From the NCBI GenBank assembly GCA_010909165.1, contig MU008150.1:62001-126000 (forward strand): 64,000 nucleotides of DNA, written 5' to 3'. Numbering within the stretch: the stretch's first letter is position 1; each line of letters starts with the position of its first letter. Source of the DNA: Anthoceros angustus. Its lineage: Eukaryota > Streptophyta > Anthocerotopsida > Anthocerotales > Anthocerotaceae. Position numbers and translations under genes: made by a program. The notes beneath the pieces were generated by a model. The model ran no database searches. It saw nothing but the letters and a program-made list of their open reading frames with translations, and was not told where the DNA came from. Positions 22,007-33,200 of this stretch are shown here, piece by piece.

Positions 22007-23242
22007 ATGGCGGCCTCTGGGAGCTCGTGGCTGAAATGGGCGTTTCTGCTCGCTCTCTTGTTCGTTTCGGAAGTAAGTTGTGGTGGTAAAGGGGATGACG
22101 GCGGATCGGGATCCGGAGGAGAGGACGGCCCGGCTTCGAAGGACGACGGTGCCGGTACCCGTAGCAGTGACGAATTTGAGAACGACGCGAAGAATCTGCA
22201 AGTGGCACTGAATTTGGAGTTCCTGGAGGCGGAGTTCTTTTTGTTCTCCGTCTTCGGGTTCGGTCTGGACAAAGTAAACTCCTCGCTCGCGGAAAGAGGG
22301 CCGGCCCCGTACGGTGCACAGAAGGCTAAGCTTGACAGCCTCACTGCGGATCTCATTGCTCAATTCGGATTTCAGGAAGTTGGTCACCTTCGGTATGTAT
22401 TGTTCACCTGCATTGCTGATGCATGCTCCTGGACTCGTCAGAACTGAAGTCTGGTGGTGTCTGACGGGATTGATGCGGCTATGCAGGGAGATCAAGGAGA
22501 CTCTCGGCAAGTGGTACTTCAGCAGACCTCAACTCGATATTAGCAAGAAAGTGTTTGCTACTATCTTTGATAAAGCACTTGGAGAGAAGCTCGAGCCACC
22601 ATTTGATGTCTACGCGAATCCGGTGAATTACTTCCTGGGCGTTTATGTCATCCCCTACGTCGGCCTGACAGGCTATGTGGGAGCAGCTCCGAATCTTCTC
22701 ACCCCAGCCTTCAAACGCGTAAGTATCTCACACACAACGGTACCTGACAGTGGTTTCAATCTCAGCATTGCGAAGAAATCTTTGCGTTTGGAGGAGGTTG
22801 TGTTTAAGAATCTGAAACAGTGCATGAATGTGAACTTGTTCATGAGCAGCGTGTTGCCGGATTGCTTGGAGTTGAGGCTGGGCAAGATGCAGTTACTCGC
22901 CAGTACCTGTACGAACGGAAGGATGACAAGGTTGAGCCATACGATTACACTGTGGCGTATTTCACCGACAAAATCTCAGGTTTGCGCAACAAGTTGTCCG
23001 CGGCTCTTGTGGATGAGGGCTTGACTGTGCCTCCAAAGCTATCGGCTGGAGTAGGGATTGTGAAGACATCACACAAACTTGTTGGCAATATTCTTGCTGG
23101 AGATCAGAACTCCCTTGCTTACGCTCGGACGCCAGCACAAATCTTCAGCACAGTGTACGGCACTGGCGATCCTAGCAAGCCAGGTGGCTTCTACCCTAAG
23201 GGAGCAAAGGGAGCCCTTGCCGAATCATACCTCGAAGATTAG
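22007..23242 (+). CDS. Desiccation-related protein, PCC13-62 / ferritin-like type
   Basis: Three exons (22,007-22,392; 22,487-22,718; 22,850-23,242) join in phase to a protein of about 336 residues. It begins with a signal peptide (hydrophobic WAFLLALLFVSEVSC), followed by an acidic Gly/Asp-rich linker. The ferritin-like domain shows LEFLEAEFF and FGFQEVGHLREIKET, the helix pairs carrying Glu and His typical of this family, then PYVGLTGYVGA and the conserved AGLLGVEAGQDAV block. Known relatives accumulate in drying or stressed plant tissues; their biochemical role is unsettled. Introns start GTATGT and GTAAGT and end CAG. The C-terminal half recurs as a truncated copy 0.5 kb downstream. Family call is firm; the third exon's acceptor is the least certain point. 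Confidence 0.88.
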
Positions 23243-23700
23243 ATCTGCAAGACTAGCGAGCTATCTGCTAGCTTGTATATACATTAAGAGAGTGTGTAGC
23301 TAGGTGAATCTCCACAGATAGTGGAATGAAGTTTGATGTCGGAACTTATGTTGCTCATCTGAGAAATCAAAGAAGTGTTTACCAATATGGTCGATGTGTA
23401 CTTCTTGTCTTTTAAAATGATGGTGTGTACATACTCCCGAAGAAACTCTCTTGCATCGTCCTGTGTTTGGCTGTATTGCTCTTGTTCAAAGTACCGCCCT
23501 TTGAATCTTTCATTGGCAATGTGCATGATCTGTGCAAGCTCGACAGCTTTGAAGAGTGAAGCGGCAAATATCAAATAAAAAAGAGACATCGGGCCGAGTC
23601 TCGAACGTTCAAAATCATGGTGGATGTCTCGTCCCGGAGGACGGGGATTCGTAATGACGTGGCCTTAAGGCCGTACTCTTGGCCTTAATGTAAGGCCATC
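23243..23700. other. 3' region of the desiccation-related gene
   Basis: This holds the likely 3' untranslated region. Its stretch up to about 23,587 (GAGTGAAGCGGCAAATATC) recurs in diverged form at about 24,060-24,262 after the truncated copy. No other gene was seen. Confidence 0.5.
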
Positions 23701-24262
23701 GGGTAAGGAATCCCAGTGACCTGCCTCCGAGTACTCTTTGCTCCAGATGGGCTTCCCTTCAGAATCCGGATCGAAATTCAACTGCAACAGCACGACTGGC
23801 ATACAAACTTGTGACTGCTACAGAGCACGCTCCGCAAAGGCTCTCCTCGTCAGGAATCTGGCTGTGGCTCCCTATCTTTCGGCTGGAGCAGGGATTGTGA
23901 ACTCGTCAGAATTCCGTGTTGGCAATGCTCTTGCTGGAGATCATAACGCTCTTTCTTATGCTCGGACGCCAGCACAAATCTTCAGCAGACCTCAAGGGAT
24001 GTGTGATCATGAATCAGACCTCAAGATCTTCAAACCTAGCTAGCAATTTGCCTTTGTAGGTAGGTTGCCGGACGAAGTTTAATGTCGGAACTGCTTAAAA
24101 AACAGTTTCGAAAGTTTCTTGGTTCTTGGAACATATGTGTATTTGGAATGGAGTGTCGTTCGATCGACCGTGATCGACGTTGTCCATAATTCGTCAAGCG
24201 AGCTGGCACAGGGGACATCAACAGCTTTGCGAGAGTGAAGCAGCAATCAATTAAAAGAAGAG
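23700..24262 (+). pseudogene. Truncated tandem copy of the desiccation-related gene
   Basis: The unit joins sequence like the 5' leader of the upstream gene (about 23,715-23,845) directly to sequence like its last exon. The frame reads YLSAGAGIVNSSEFRVGNAL and then SYARTPAQIFS, matching the intact protein's C-terminal part. A 3' region like that of the parent follows. Signal peptide, ferritin helices and the AGLLGVEAGQDAV block are absent. It looks like a tandem duplicate that lost its middle by internal deletion. Confidence 0.75.
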
Positions 24263-24484
24263 ACTTAAGCCAAGCCTTCAGGCAACGCAAAGCACTGAAA
24301 CAATTTCAGCGAAGGCAAAAACTATCTTGCACAACGACGCTAAGGTCCCAACACTGTGACGAGTTCAACAAGCTCTCTTGAACGAAGTCACTTATGCACA
24401 CCAAGTCTCCGGATCCGGATGCACGCATTCCACTGCCAACGTCCGATCGCGACCAATGCGCCGGATGGCAAACTCCACCATTGC

Positions 24485-26131
24485 TTACGGCTTATGGTAG
24501 TACTTGGGGACGCACTTGCCCTTGGAGCAGTAATCCCCGGCGCCGCACACGTTGCCGCAAGAGCCGCAGTTGTTGTTGTCGCTGGCGCAGTCCAGGCAGC
24601 TCCCCTTGCAGCACAGCGATCCCTTGGCGCAGGCCTTCCCGCAGGCGCCGCAGTTGTACTCGTCGTCGTAGAAGCTGACGCACTTCCCTCCGCAGCAGGA
24701 CTGGCCAGCCCCGCACTTGTAGCCGCAGCTGCCGCAGTTGTACGCATCGTCGACGAAGCTGACGCACTTGCCGCTGCAGCAGGACTTCCCGGCCCCGCAC
24801 TTGTTCCCGCACGCCCCGCAGTTGTAAGCGTCGCTGAGGTGGAGAGGCACTTCCCGCTGCAGCACGACTGCCCGTCCGCGCACTTGTTGCCGCACGACCC
24901 ACAGTTGTAGACATCGGAAGCGAAGCTCACGCACTTCCGCCGCAGCAGTAAGTCCCGGCAGCGCACTTGTTCCCGCAGGAGCCGCAGTTATAGCTGTCCG
25001 AGCTGGTGGAGATGCACTTCCGCCGCAGCAGGTCTGGCCAGCCGCGCACTTGTTCCCGCACGCCCCGCAGTTGTAAGCATCGCTGGTGGTGGAGATGCAC
25101 TTCCCGCTGCAGCAAGACTGGCCCGCCGCGCACTTGTTGCCGCAGCTCCCGCAGTTGTACACATCAGAAGCGAAGCTGATGCACTTCCCGCAGCAGTAGG
25201 TCCCGGCCGGTGTACCCGCACTTCCCGCAGTTGTAGGAATCCGACACCGTGTCGGCGCACTTCCCGCTGCAGCAGCTCTGCCCGGAGCTGCACTTGTTGC
25301 CACACGCCCCGCAGTTGTACTCATCATCGGCAAAGCTCACGCACTTCCCGCAGCAGTACGTTCCGCCGGGCACTTGTGCCCACACTTCCTGCAGTTGTAA
25401 GAATCCGTCAGCGTCTTGGTGCATTTCCCGCTGCAGCACGACTCCCCAGCACACTTGTTCCCGCACGACCCACAGTTATACACATCAGAAGCAAAGCTAA
25501 TGCACTTCCCTCCACAGCAGTACGTCCCGGCCGGGCACTTGTACCCGCACTTCCCGCAGTTGTAGGAATCCGACACCGTGTTGGTGCACTTCCCGCCGCA
25601 GCAAGACTGGCCAGCAGCGCACTTGTTGCCGCACGACCCACAATTGTACACGTCAGAAGCAAAGCTAATGCACTTCCCTCCACAGCAGTAGGTTCCCGCC
25701 GGGCACTTGTACCCGCACTTCCCGCAGTTGTACGAATCCGACACCGTGTTGGCGCACTTACCGCTGCAGCATGACTCCCCGGCCGCGCATTTGGTTCCGC
25801 ACTTGCCGCAGTTCTTGACGTCGGAGGTGGTGTAGGAGCAGGCGCCGTAGCAGCACTGGGAGCCCTTGGCGCAGGCCTTGTTGCAGGCTCCGCAGTTGTA
25901 GAGGTCCGCCAAGGTGTCGACGCACTTGCCGCTGCAGCAGGTCTGTTTGATCTTGTCGCAGTACTCCGTCACCTTGGGGGTGCAGTAGCCGTAGTGGTGC
26001 CCGCCGCCTACACGGTGGTGCCCTCCTCCGTGATGGTGGCCGCCATTTCCGAATGCGGGTGGGGCGCCGGCCAGCAGGAACAGCGCCAGCACCAGAACCA
26101 GCGCTGGCGGCGCCGCCTTGGAATTCTTCAT
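24485..26131 (-). pseudogene. Frameshifted STIG1-repeat protein gene (copy 1)
   Basis: The gene reads from ATG at 26,131 (signal peptide with LVLVLALFLLAGAPPAFG, then a His/Gly stretch) into cysteine-rich repeats of the form NCGxCGxxCxxGxxCCxGxC. It is nearly identical to the intact gene at 36,737-38,398. Relative to that copy it has single-base losses near 24,837, 24,938, 25,020 and 25,366, a 5-bp loss near 25,210 and 3-bp losses near 25,187, 25,350 and 25,449, so the frame breaks after about 260 residues. Most losses lie in runs of C. Either the gene has decayed or the sequence has consensus errors; the upstream region is also duplicated. Confidence 0.8.
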
Positions 26132-26252
26132 CGTCACGCCTGCCCGATCGTCTTCGACACTGCACGCCCTTGCTAAGCTCGCTCGATCGACAATGCGATA
26201 GATCTCTCTGTGGGTCTGATCGGGGACTGCATTGGCCTGCTGGCTGCCCGCG

Positions 26253-26262
26253 TTTTATATTA
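26253..26262 (-). promoter_or_regulatory. TATA-like element of STIG1 copy 1
   Basis: On the minus strand it reads TAATATAAAA, about 120 bp before the ATG. The intact paralogue has TATAAA in the corresponding upstream region. Confidence 0.4.
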
Positions 26263-26820
26263 ATCCCGCGCCCGGCCCTTGGCGGTCCGATAAGCCCTCC
26301 TGCACAGCTTGCCCGTACAGGATAGGATAAGAGGTGGAGCTGGTATGTCTGTACCCAGAGTTGACCAGTCTGGGGAAATATAGGCAGGTGGGCGTAGCTT
26401 ATCGTGCCAGGTGACGCGTACTAGCTTCCAACCAACTGCCTGGGACTGTGGCTGCCGACATAGCTCCTCGCTCCTCTTCTTCATCACATGGACTGATTTC
26501 CAGCATGTGGAACAGCGCTAGCGCTGTGTGAACTTGACTCATTCTGGCCAAGCAAGTTGCCAGCTGGGTACAGTACTAGTACATGTGTGCAGACATCTGC
26601 CATTGCCAGCTACAATCCGTGGTGTGGCCTAGGGCCTAGGCCTGGACAAGAAATCCACGTTTAGAAAGACCAATGTTGACCGACTTTGCCCGACTCAATG
26701 ATCAGCATGCCTGGACTAGCGTGCGATACGTTTGTAAGTACCAGCTCATCTTCACACGCCGTGTCTGAAAGTCGGAAAAATATGTGCATGCTAGCTGGAT
26801 CTATGTACATACATATGTAT
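26263..26820. other. Duplicated upstream region of STIG1 copy 1
   Basis: There is no gene. Parts match the region upstream of the intact gene, such as the stretch around ACAAGAAATCCAC (about 26,648, compare 39,360) and GTGCGATACG (about 26,720, compare 39,482). The duplicated unit therefore reaches well past the coding region. Confidence 0.6.
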
Positions 26821-26961
26821 CAACGCGGACACTTGGTCCGAGTGGAAAGCCGCTGGAAACTTATAGCCAACGCGGACACTTGGTCCGAGTGGAAAGCCGC
26901 TGGAAACTTATAGCCAACGCGGACACTTGGTCCGAGTGGAAAGCCGCTGGAAACTTATACC
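26821..26961. repeat. 47-bp tandem repeat, three copies
   Basis: Three units start at 26,821, 26,868 and 26,915, each beginning CAACGCGGACACTTGGTCC and ending AAACTTATA. The copies are almost identical, so the amplification is recent. A diverged single relative may lie near 39,728. Confidence 0.95.
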
Positions 26962-29474
26962 ATTCCAAGACACGCATTCTAGACAAGGCGAGTTGGAAAA
27001 GCGAGTCCACATAGAAAAGCCGCACTTACATCCATTTGATTTAAGTCAAGGTTGTGCTTACTAGCAGCAAGTGCAAGCAATATCCTATTACGAGCCGTGA
27101 CATGGTCGTCTTGGTGGAAACCCATGAGCACCATACCCGCTTTATGCCTTCTTTTCTAGGTTTTCAATGTCTTTCCTCTTTCCGACATCATGTCTCCAGT
27201 AACTTGGACAAGGCTTTTGGAGGTATCGTCCGTGAGGACGTCCTTGGCTGCCTTTATCTCTCTGGTCAGGATTGATGCGCAAAGCACCGTTCTATGGGTC
27301 AAGACTTCCACCTCCCTTCTATCTTCAGTGCGTGACCTTTTTGTGGGTGTTTGTTATTTTCCTCCCCGGTCCTCTAGATATGCTGCAAACGGTGTCGACC
27401 CATAGGTCGACCTCTCCGAATATGTGTCTGAGTTTTCTTCTACTGCCGACATTCTCGTTGTTGGCAATTTTAACGCTTGGACTAGTTGCCAGCGGGATTC
27501 TGTTTATGATTCTATGGACTCTGACAAATTATTCCGCTGGACCCGCAGGATTTTTGGGCTAACATGTTTTCTGATGACACCCATGATGTCAACACCTATG
27601 GCTCTGCCTTATTACAGCTTGCTGAGGCTCACAATCTCCTCATCTTCAACGGCCTACCACCCTGGCCGGACAATTGCAAAAATTCTTTCTTCTCCGGCGA
27701 TGGTCATACTTTTAGCAGGCTGGATTATATTATTGGAGATGCTCAACTTCTTTCCCGCATCTCTAACCTACGGACTAATGACGATGTCCGCATTGAATCT
27801 GACCATGGAGCTGATTGCTTTCAGCTGTGCCTTGCCTCCCTCTGCACCTCCCTCTCCCCCACTCTTTATCACCACCCGCTTCCACCTTTCCCATGTACAA
27901 GCCTCTCAATATTCCCGCCTGCTCAAAGCCTCCTTCGCCTCCATTTCGCAGGACCTTCCCTTCCTCTCTATGGCCTCCAGCTCGGCTATTCTTTCCACTG
28001 CCAGGTCTGCCTTTCCATTCAAATTCAACCTCCCTCCTTCCCTTAAAAATATTGCTCCCTGCCATCCCTGGTTTGATGCCGATTGTAAACACATGCGCTC
28101 CCAATTGCACGAGATCCTCCGCCAACTCCAACTTCCACTCAATAAAGCTACTATAAAGCCTTACAAGACCTTCTTCTTCATGAAAAAGGCTCAATTCTTC
28201 CAAACCGAACACAACCATCTGAGCTCCCTCTTGCAAATGTCTCCTGGTGGCTCCGTCTTCTGGAAGGAATTCCACTCTAGGTCCCACGTTCTCCTCAAAG
28301 CTAATTCCGATCTTCTTTCCTTTGTTGATGGACTTTGGTACAATATCCCCTCTGCTATCCCCGCTCCTAAGTCCTCTGATCGTGGTCTAAGGTTTTTTTC
28401 GCCAAACCTCGTGGCCAGAGCCATAAAGAAGCTTCGGATCGGGACTACTATGGATCCTGCTGGCATCCCTAGAGACCTCTTTCGTTATGCTGACCTTGTC
28501 TCACTCTCGTCTCACCTTGCTTCCCTTTTCAATGATGCTCTCCCCCATGGATTTCCGGATAGCTGGCGTGAGAATGACATTCATTCAATTTTGAAGGCTG
28601 GTGACCCTTACCCCTCTAACTATCGGTTTATCATTGTGGAGTCCATTTATGCCAAGATTTATAGCTCTTGTCTGGAGATTCGCACCACTTCTTGGGCGAG
28701 GCTACTGCGTGCTCGAGTCGTTGGTTTTGCCTCACGAATACTATGGACAACAACTTTACTCTCAGGGCTATTCTTGACGAGGCGCGGCCTCTAAAGACAC
28801 ATGTCTATTGTTGTTTTGTAGACTTCAAGAGAGCATTCAACTTTGTGCCTTGGGACAAGCCCTTTAACAGGTTGAAGTCTTCGAAGATGCCTCCACACCT
28901 CTGGCATGCTGCTACTCTTTTGTATTCTCGTGTCTTAGCTCGTATCCAGACTCCCCCTACCTTGGCTGCTCACCAGATTCTCATCCAGCTTGGCATCTGA
29001 GAGGGTGACCCATTATTTCCTAATCTCTTTGGTTTCTATATTGATGAGCTTGAGGAGTGGCTTCTTGCTATAGGTGACAGCTAGCGGTGCCCGTTTGTTC
29101 CTTAATGGTATTCCTATCCTGCCTTATGTTGATAATTGTCCGTTTCTCCTACACCACTGAAGGTTTGCAATGACAACTTAATGTGCTCTCTCACTTCTGC
29201 ATTGCCAAGGGTCTTTCTGTTAATCTTCGCAAGACAAAGATCATTAGGTTCAATTTTAGGGACTACAATGACGTGGGTAAATTCCACTATCAAGGAGAAG
29301 AGGTGGAAATGGTTCACTCTTATACTTACCTTGGAGTCACGATTTTTGGCCCCATGTTTGGTTGGACAACTTCTGCTTCCTCTCGTGCTACTAAGGGTAT
29401 CACCTCGGCGTGTGCTCTCAAACGCTCCTTATATAGGATGCATATTCAAGATATCAACCTCCGTAAGCACCTAT

Positions 29475-31761
29475 AACACGATATCTTTCGAAGGGGGTGA
29501 ATATCCGAACCCCCTTCTGTGACATGGAAACCCTCTTAGCACATTCCACACAGTCCCGAAATATGCGTTTTGCCTCGTTTTCAAGAAAGGTCGACCGTTT
29601 CCAACGAGTAGTTATCATGAAAACCCGTTTCCAACACAAAGACAACAAATCAAGCAAGGCGCGGCCGGCGGCGCCTTCACTGTTTTGAGGAAGAGGGAAA
29701 AATGAGATCATCAATTGCCTCACTACAACGGGTCCAAAAGTTATTACGAACACAGAGAAGAAGCACATCTAGGTGCCTACAGAACCGTAAACCTACTTTC
29801 TATGACTAACTTGTGACTCATCGGGTGCTAGAGCGGACCCGAATCCATCACGATGACCAAATTTCGAATCCGCTCCAGTTCCCGTTCATCAAAGCTATCG
29901 TTCTCGCCCAAAGCCCTTGAGTCTTCGTTCAGTCCTCCCGGTTTGGTCTTGACCGAGCATTCAAGAAACCACCTGCGCTTTCAAAGAGTCCTTCTCGTTG
30001 ATACACACCTCCTTTGCCCAGTGCAAGCCCTCTGCGGTGGGCCTCTAATGTCAATTCTTCACAAGATCCGCAAAACCTCATACCCATGGATCCGTTGTGG
30101 AATATATCCCGCACACCTCAAGTCACCAATAGAGGGCATGCTAGCGCCTTAAATGGCCGTGCCCATGCGCCCATAAAATCAACAAGAAGTTTTTCATGCC
30201 TCTACAGACTCGAACCCATGACCTATTCACACACATTGTTTCCAAACCACTTGAGTAACTATCCTAGGTTGAAACACATTAGAAGCACTAATTATTTATT
30301 TTATCAATGGCAGCCCATGTACAAGGCTTGTTAGAAGGCGGCCGGCGCGCCATGTACAACTTGTTGGGGAAGGCGGCCGGCCGGCGCCATGTACAAGGCT
30401 TGTTGGGGAAGAGGCGGTCGGCCGTTCTCTTTATGGATGTGTATATTGAAACTCCTCTCATGCCATGGTTGCACACATTTTCAAAAACACCTATGGACCT
30501 ATTTTCATTCATTCATTCGTACTGTACTATGTGCAGCTTCGTTCTCGAAGAATATATGGGCATGTTCAGGTACCCGCCAAAACGTGAAGCATAGCATTAC
30601 TTTGAGACTGTCGTAGAAATAGACTGTCGTGTAAGTAGAGGTTTTTGTTCACCAAACGGTCATCCTCTATTATGAGTTCAACTTGACGGCGGAAACATTT
30701 GTACGCTGTGGATAAGAAGGCAATCAAGAATAACTTAATTGAATTGCGAGGCTTTATTCAACCAGCGAGTCAAAGTGCCACCGAGGATAGTGAAGATGAT
30801 GGTCATGATGTCGTGCCCAACGAAGATGATGGCGTGGAGTCTGGCGAAGAGTAGGAAACCCTCTGAATGTTAGGTCATCTTCAACGGGCAATTGGTGAGG
30901 TTATGCGTGAAGCTCAATTCCTGTAGTTTGGAGTGCACATTTCCAAGCGTAGTACATATTTCTGAAAAGAGTCTAGGCCCTTGATAGGAATTTGGTTGTG
31001 GCTGTTGTAGACTTCCCATGCTTAATAACTTCCAATGTTCAAGCCTTTTTCCATTACATGCGGAAGGACATGTGGGGAGTGTGGTGGTAGTTGCGCGCTC
31101 GGCATTGCGGCATACTAACAGGCAACACACGATGAGCCCTGCGGGCATGTTTTTCATGCGATATGTTGGCGGGAACCAGTTGCCCCACACTTTTCTTCAT
31201 TCATCGATTGCAGTCTGTGGGACTGAACCATGTGATTATATTTGCGGGCACAATTGAGGGTGTGCAGAAGCCACCCACCCACCCCACACCCAAAGTCTTT
31301 TTGTACACACATCCCGCTATGGGCCTGCTACTCTCCGCCTTTCGCAAGGCATCATCGCAATGCCAGGAAAAGGGCGCCGGCCGGCCGGCGCCCTACTCCT
31401 CAGACATGCTTTGCTCCCCGGCCATCAGCGGGTTCGCCTCTCATCCAATTTTGATCACCGTGCTTTTTACGAATCTTTAGGGTTGTTGTGCGAGAAAGAC
31501 CCGCAGTGACCGGCAGCAATGGCCCTTGTCATGGGTCTTAAATGCACCCCAAATAGGGTTACCTCTTGCACCATAACCCTTCGTTGGCATGAAATGGACT
31601 TGTATCACTGGTTCACAGGAATTTCCACCCTTCTTTTCTGCCTTACATTCATTCATACCTCAAAAACCACCAGTTCAAGACCCATGTCAAACCCCCTTCA
31701 GGAGATATATTTCAGAAAACCCCCTTCGTGAATATTCACCCCCTTCAAAAGATATCGTGTT
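29475..31761 (-). mobile_element. AACAYGATA-family transposon inserted in the LINE
   Basis: The ends are AACACGATATCTTTCGAAGG at 29,475 and the inverted CTTCAAAAGATATCGTGTT at 31,761. Both flanks are CTAT (29,471-29,474 and 31,762-31,765). Deleting the element and one CTAT restores an unbroken LINE frame reading NLRKHLFNSLVIPSTTYG, which fixes the boundaries exactly. The right end carries the alpha-type series of GAAGGGGG motifs. Sequence near 29,840-30,300 resembles 14,800-15,190 of the inner element, and a short GC-rich array lies at 30,330-30,430. No transposase frame is visible. Confidence 0.9.
30306..30430. repeat. Short GC-palindrome array within the transposon
   Basis: Roughly three units combine GCCATGTACAAGGCTTGTT with GGCGGCCGGCCGGCGC. 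It is a shorter version of the arrays at 2,640 and 15,220. Confidence 0.75.
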
Positions 31762-32883
31762 CTATTCAACTCTCTAGTTATCCCGTCTACTACGTATGGT
31801 GCAGAACTCTAGGGCCCTGATCTCATGCCTTCTTCTTGGCCTAAGGTGGAAAAAGTACAGGTTTCTTTCCTTCGTGCTCACATCGCCTATAAGCACTCTA
31901 CCTCTCTTCATGTCCTTCTCCCTGAATTTGCCGCCTTTCCCTTAGAACTTGATGGTCTCTTCCGTCTATCCTCTTTCTTTTACTGTCTCCACCGTCTTGA
32001 CCAACAAAACCCTCACCTCCCTCCTTACCTTCTCCTTGCTTTTCGGTCGTCTAGATCTCTCTGGGCTGATGGCTCTATTTCTTGTTGGTATGCCAAAGCC
32101 TCCATGTGGCTGAAGTGATACCACTTTAGTCGTTCTACTGTCCCTGTTTGGCCGCCCTTCAATTACTCGATCTCCCTCCCCTCCACACCCTCCCTCTAAC
32201 CACCTTATACGTAAGGCAATCAAATTTCGATACCTCCGCCTTACTTGGTACCCTATTCCCTCTGCAGGTCCTCTTTCCACCAATCTTCTTCACTATAAGG
32301 AGCACTTTCGTGTCATCTCTCTCCAGAGCTAGAAGCCTCTCTCTAGCTAGCTTCCCGAAACTGCCACATTACCTTAGTTCCTCCATGTCTTTCAAGCTTC
32401 GCTCTTTAACTGGTCATTTTCGTGTCAGCTCCCATCAGCTCCGGGTTGAGACTGACTGCTGGCTAGAGCGTGCCCCTCCTCGGGAAGATCGCATTTACAG
32501 GCTCTGTTCTTGTAATATGGAATGTGAAATGCACTTTCCCTTTTATTGCCCTGCTTTTAACGACATCTCGGCCAAATACTCTATCCCTTTTTAGTGTCCA
32601 GGTTTTTCCCTGCAGTGCTTTTTTTCCTTTCATATTCCTAAGCTCTCTGCTCTATGTCTTTTTGAGATGCTTGATCACGAGCTGTCCTTGGTTGGCTCCC
32701 TGTAACTTTCTTATCAATCCTCCATCTTTTATTTTCCCTGTTTCTATTTCTCTAGTTCAGACGGACATATGTGTACACCTTCCTTCATCTAAGTTACGGC
32801 TGTACAAGTTTTGTCCCATGGTGGTTTTTCCATCCTAATGCACATAAATAAAGTTGTTGTTGGTGTTGTAATAGACTGCGTCT

Positions 32884-33069
32884 TTACGATAGGAGAAAAA
32901 GTCTCATTACAATCGACACCCTGCACTTGGGTGAAGCCCCGAGCCACAACCCGTGACTAAAGCCCCGTGCTATTTCTCCTGTTGCATTTAATTTGTGTTT
33001 AAATACCCATTTGCAGCTAACCATTTTTCTACATGGCGACAATGGACATAATTGCCATGTTTTATTTTC
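32884..33069 (-). pseudogene. Ty1/copia reverse transcriptase fragment
   Basis: On the minus strand the frame reads KWVFKHKLNATGEI and, after a frameshift, GFTQVQGVDCNETFSPIVK, the hallmark N-terminal block of copia reverse transcriptases. Only about 60 residues' worth remain, directly beside the LINE tail. Confidence 0.85.
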
Positions 33070-33129
33070 ATGAGCAATTGGTGAGAGCCTGGCGGAGCAG
33101 TCTGTAAAGAGGCTTGGTAAGGAATTTGT

Positions 33130-33200
33130 ATGTAAGATCTCTAGAGTTATGCACCCTTGGGCTGGATCAGCGCTTGGATGGGGGACCATGTCATGTGGGG
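33130..33200 (+). repeat. 5S rRNA-like fragment, possible Cassandra-type element
   Basis: The stretch holds AGTTATGCACCCTTGGGCTG followed by GGATGGGGGACC, close to the 5S gene's internal promoter boxes (AGTTAAGC...TTGGGC and GGATGGGTGACC). Cassandra TRIM elements carry such 5S-like promoters and are known from ferns and seed plants. I did not find paired terminal repeats, so it may equally be a 5S pseudogene. Confidence 0.45.

Larger units (their letters stand above)
27040..32868 (+). mobile_element. Degenerate LINE retrotransposon, interrupted by a DNA transposon
   Basis: The endonuclease half shows VLVETHE, FGGIVRED, RDLFVGVCYFPP, VVGNFNAW, SRLDYIIGD and SDHG (27,100-27,815). The reverse transcriptase half shows FVDFKRAFNFVPW, EGDPLFPNLFGFYIDEL, YVDN where the catalytic YADD-type box should be, LSVNLRKTKIIRF and YLGVTIF (28,800-29,350). 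A DNA transposon occupies 29,475-31,761. Beyond it the protein resumes with LFNSLVIPSTTYGAEL and ends with a C-x-C...H...C finger (YRLCSCNMECEMHF). The 3' end reads AATAAAG then TTG repeats at about 32,845-32,868. Several frameshifts and stops make it inactive; the second Asp of the catalytic box is also replaced. Confidence 0.9.

Noticed and set aside
24356-24910. Ala-rich plus-strand frame over STIG1 copy 1
   Set aside because: It is the antisense of the cysteine-rich coding region.
26821-26961. CRISPR-like array
   Set aside because: The 47-bp units are directly adjacent with no spacers, and the genome is that of a plant.
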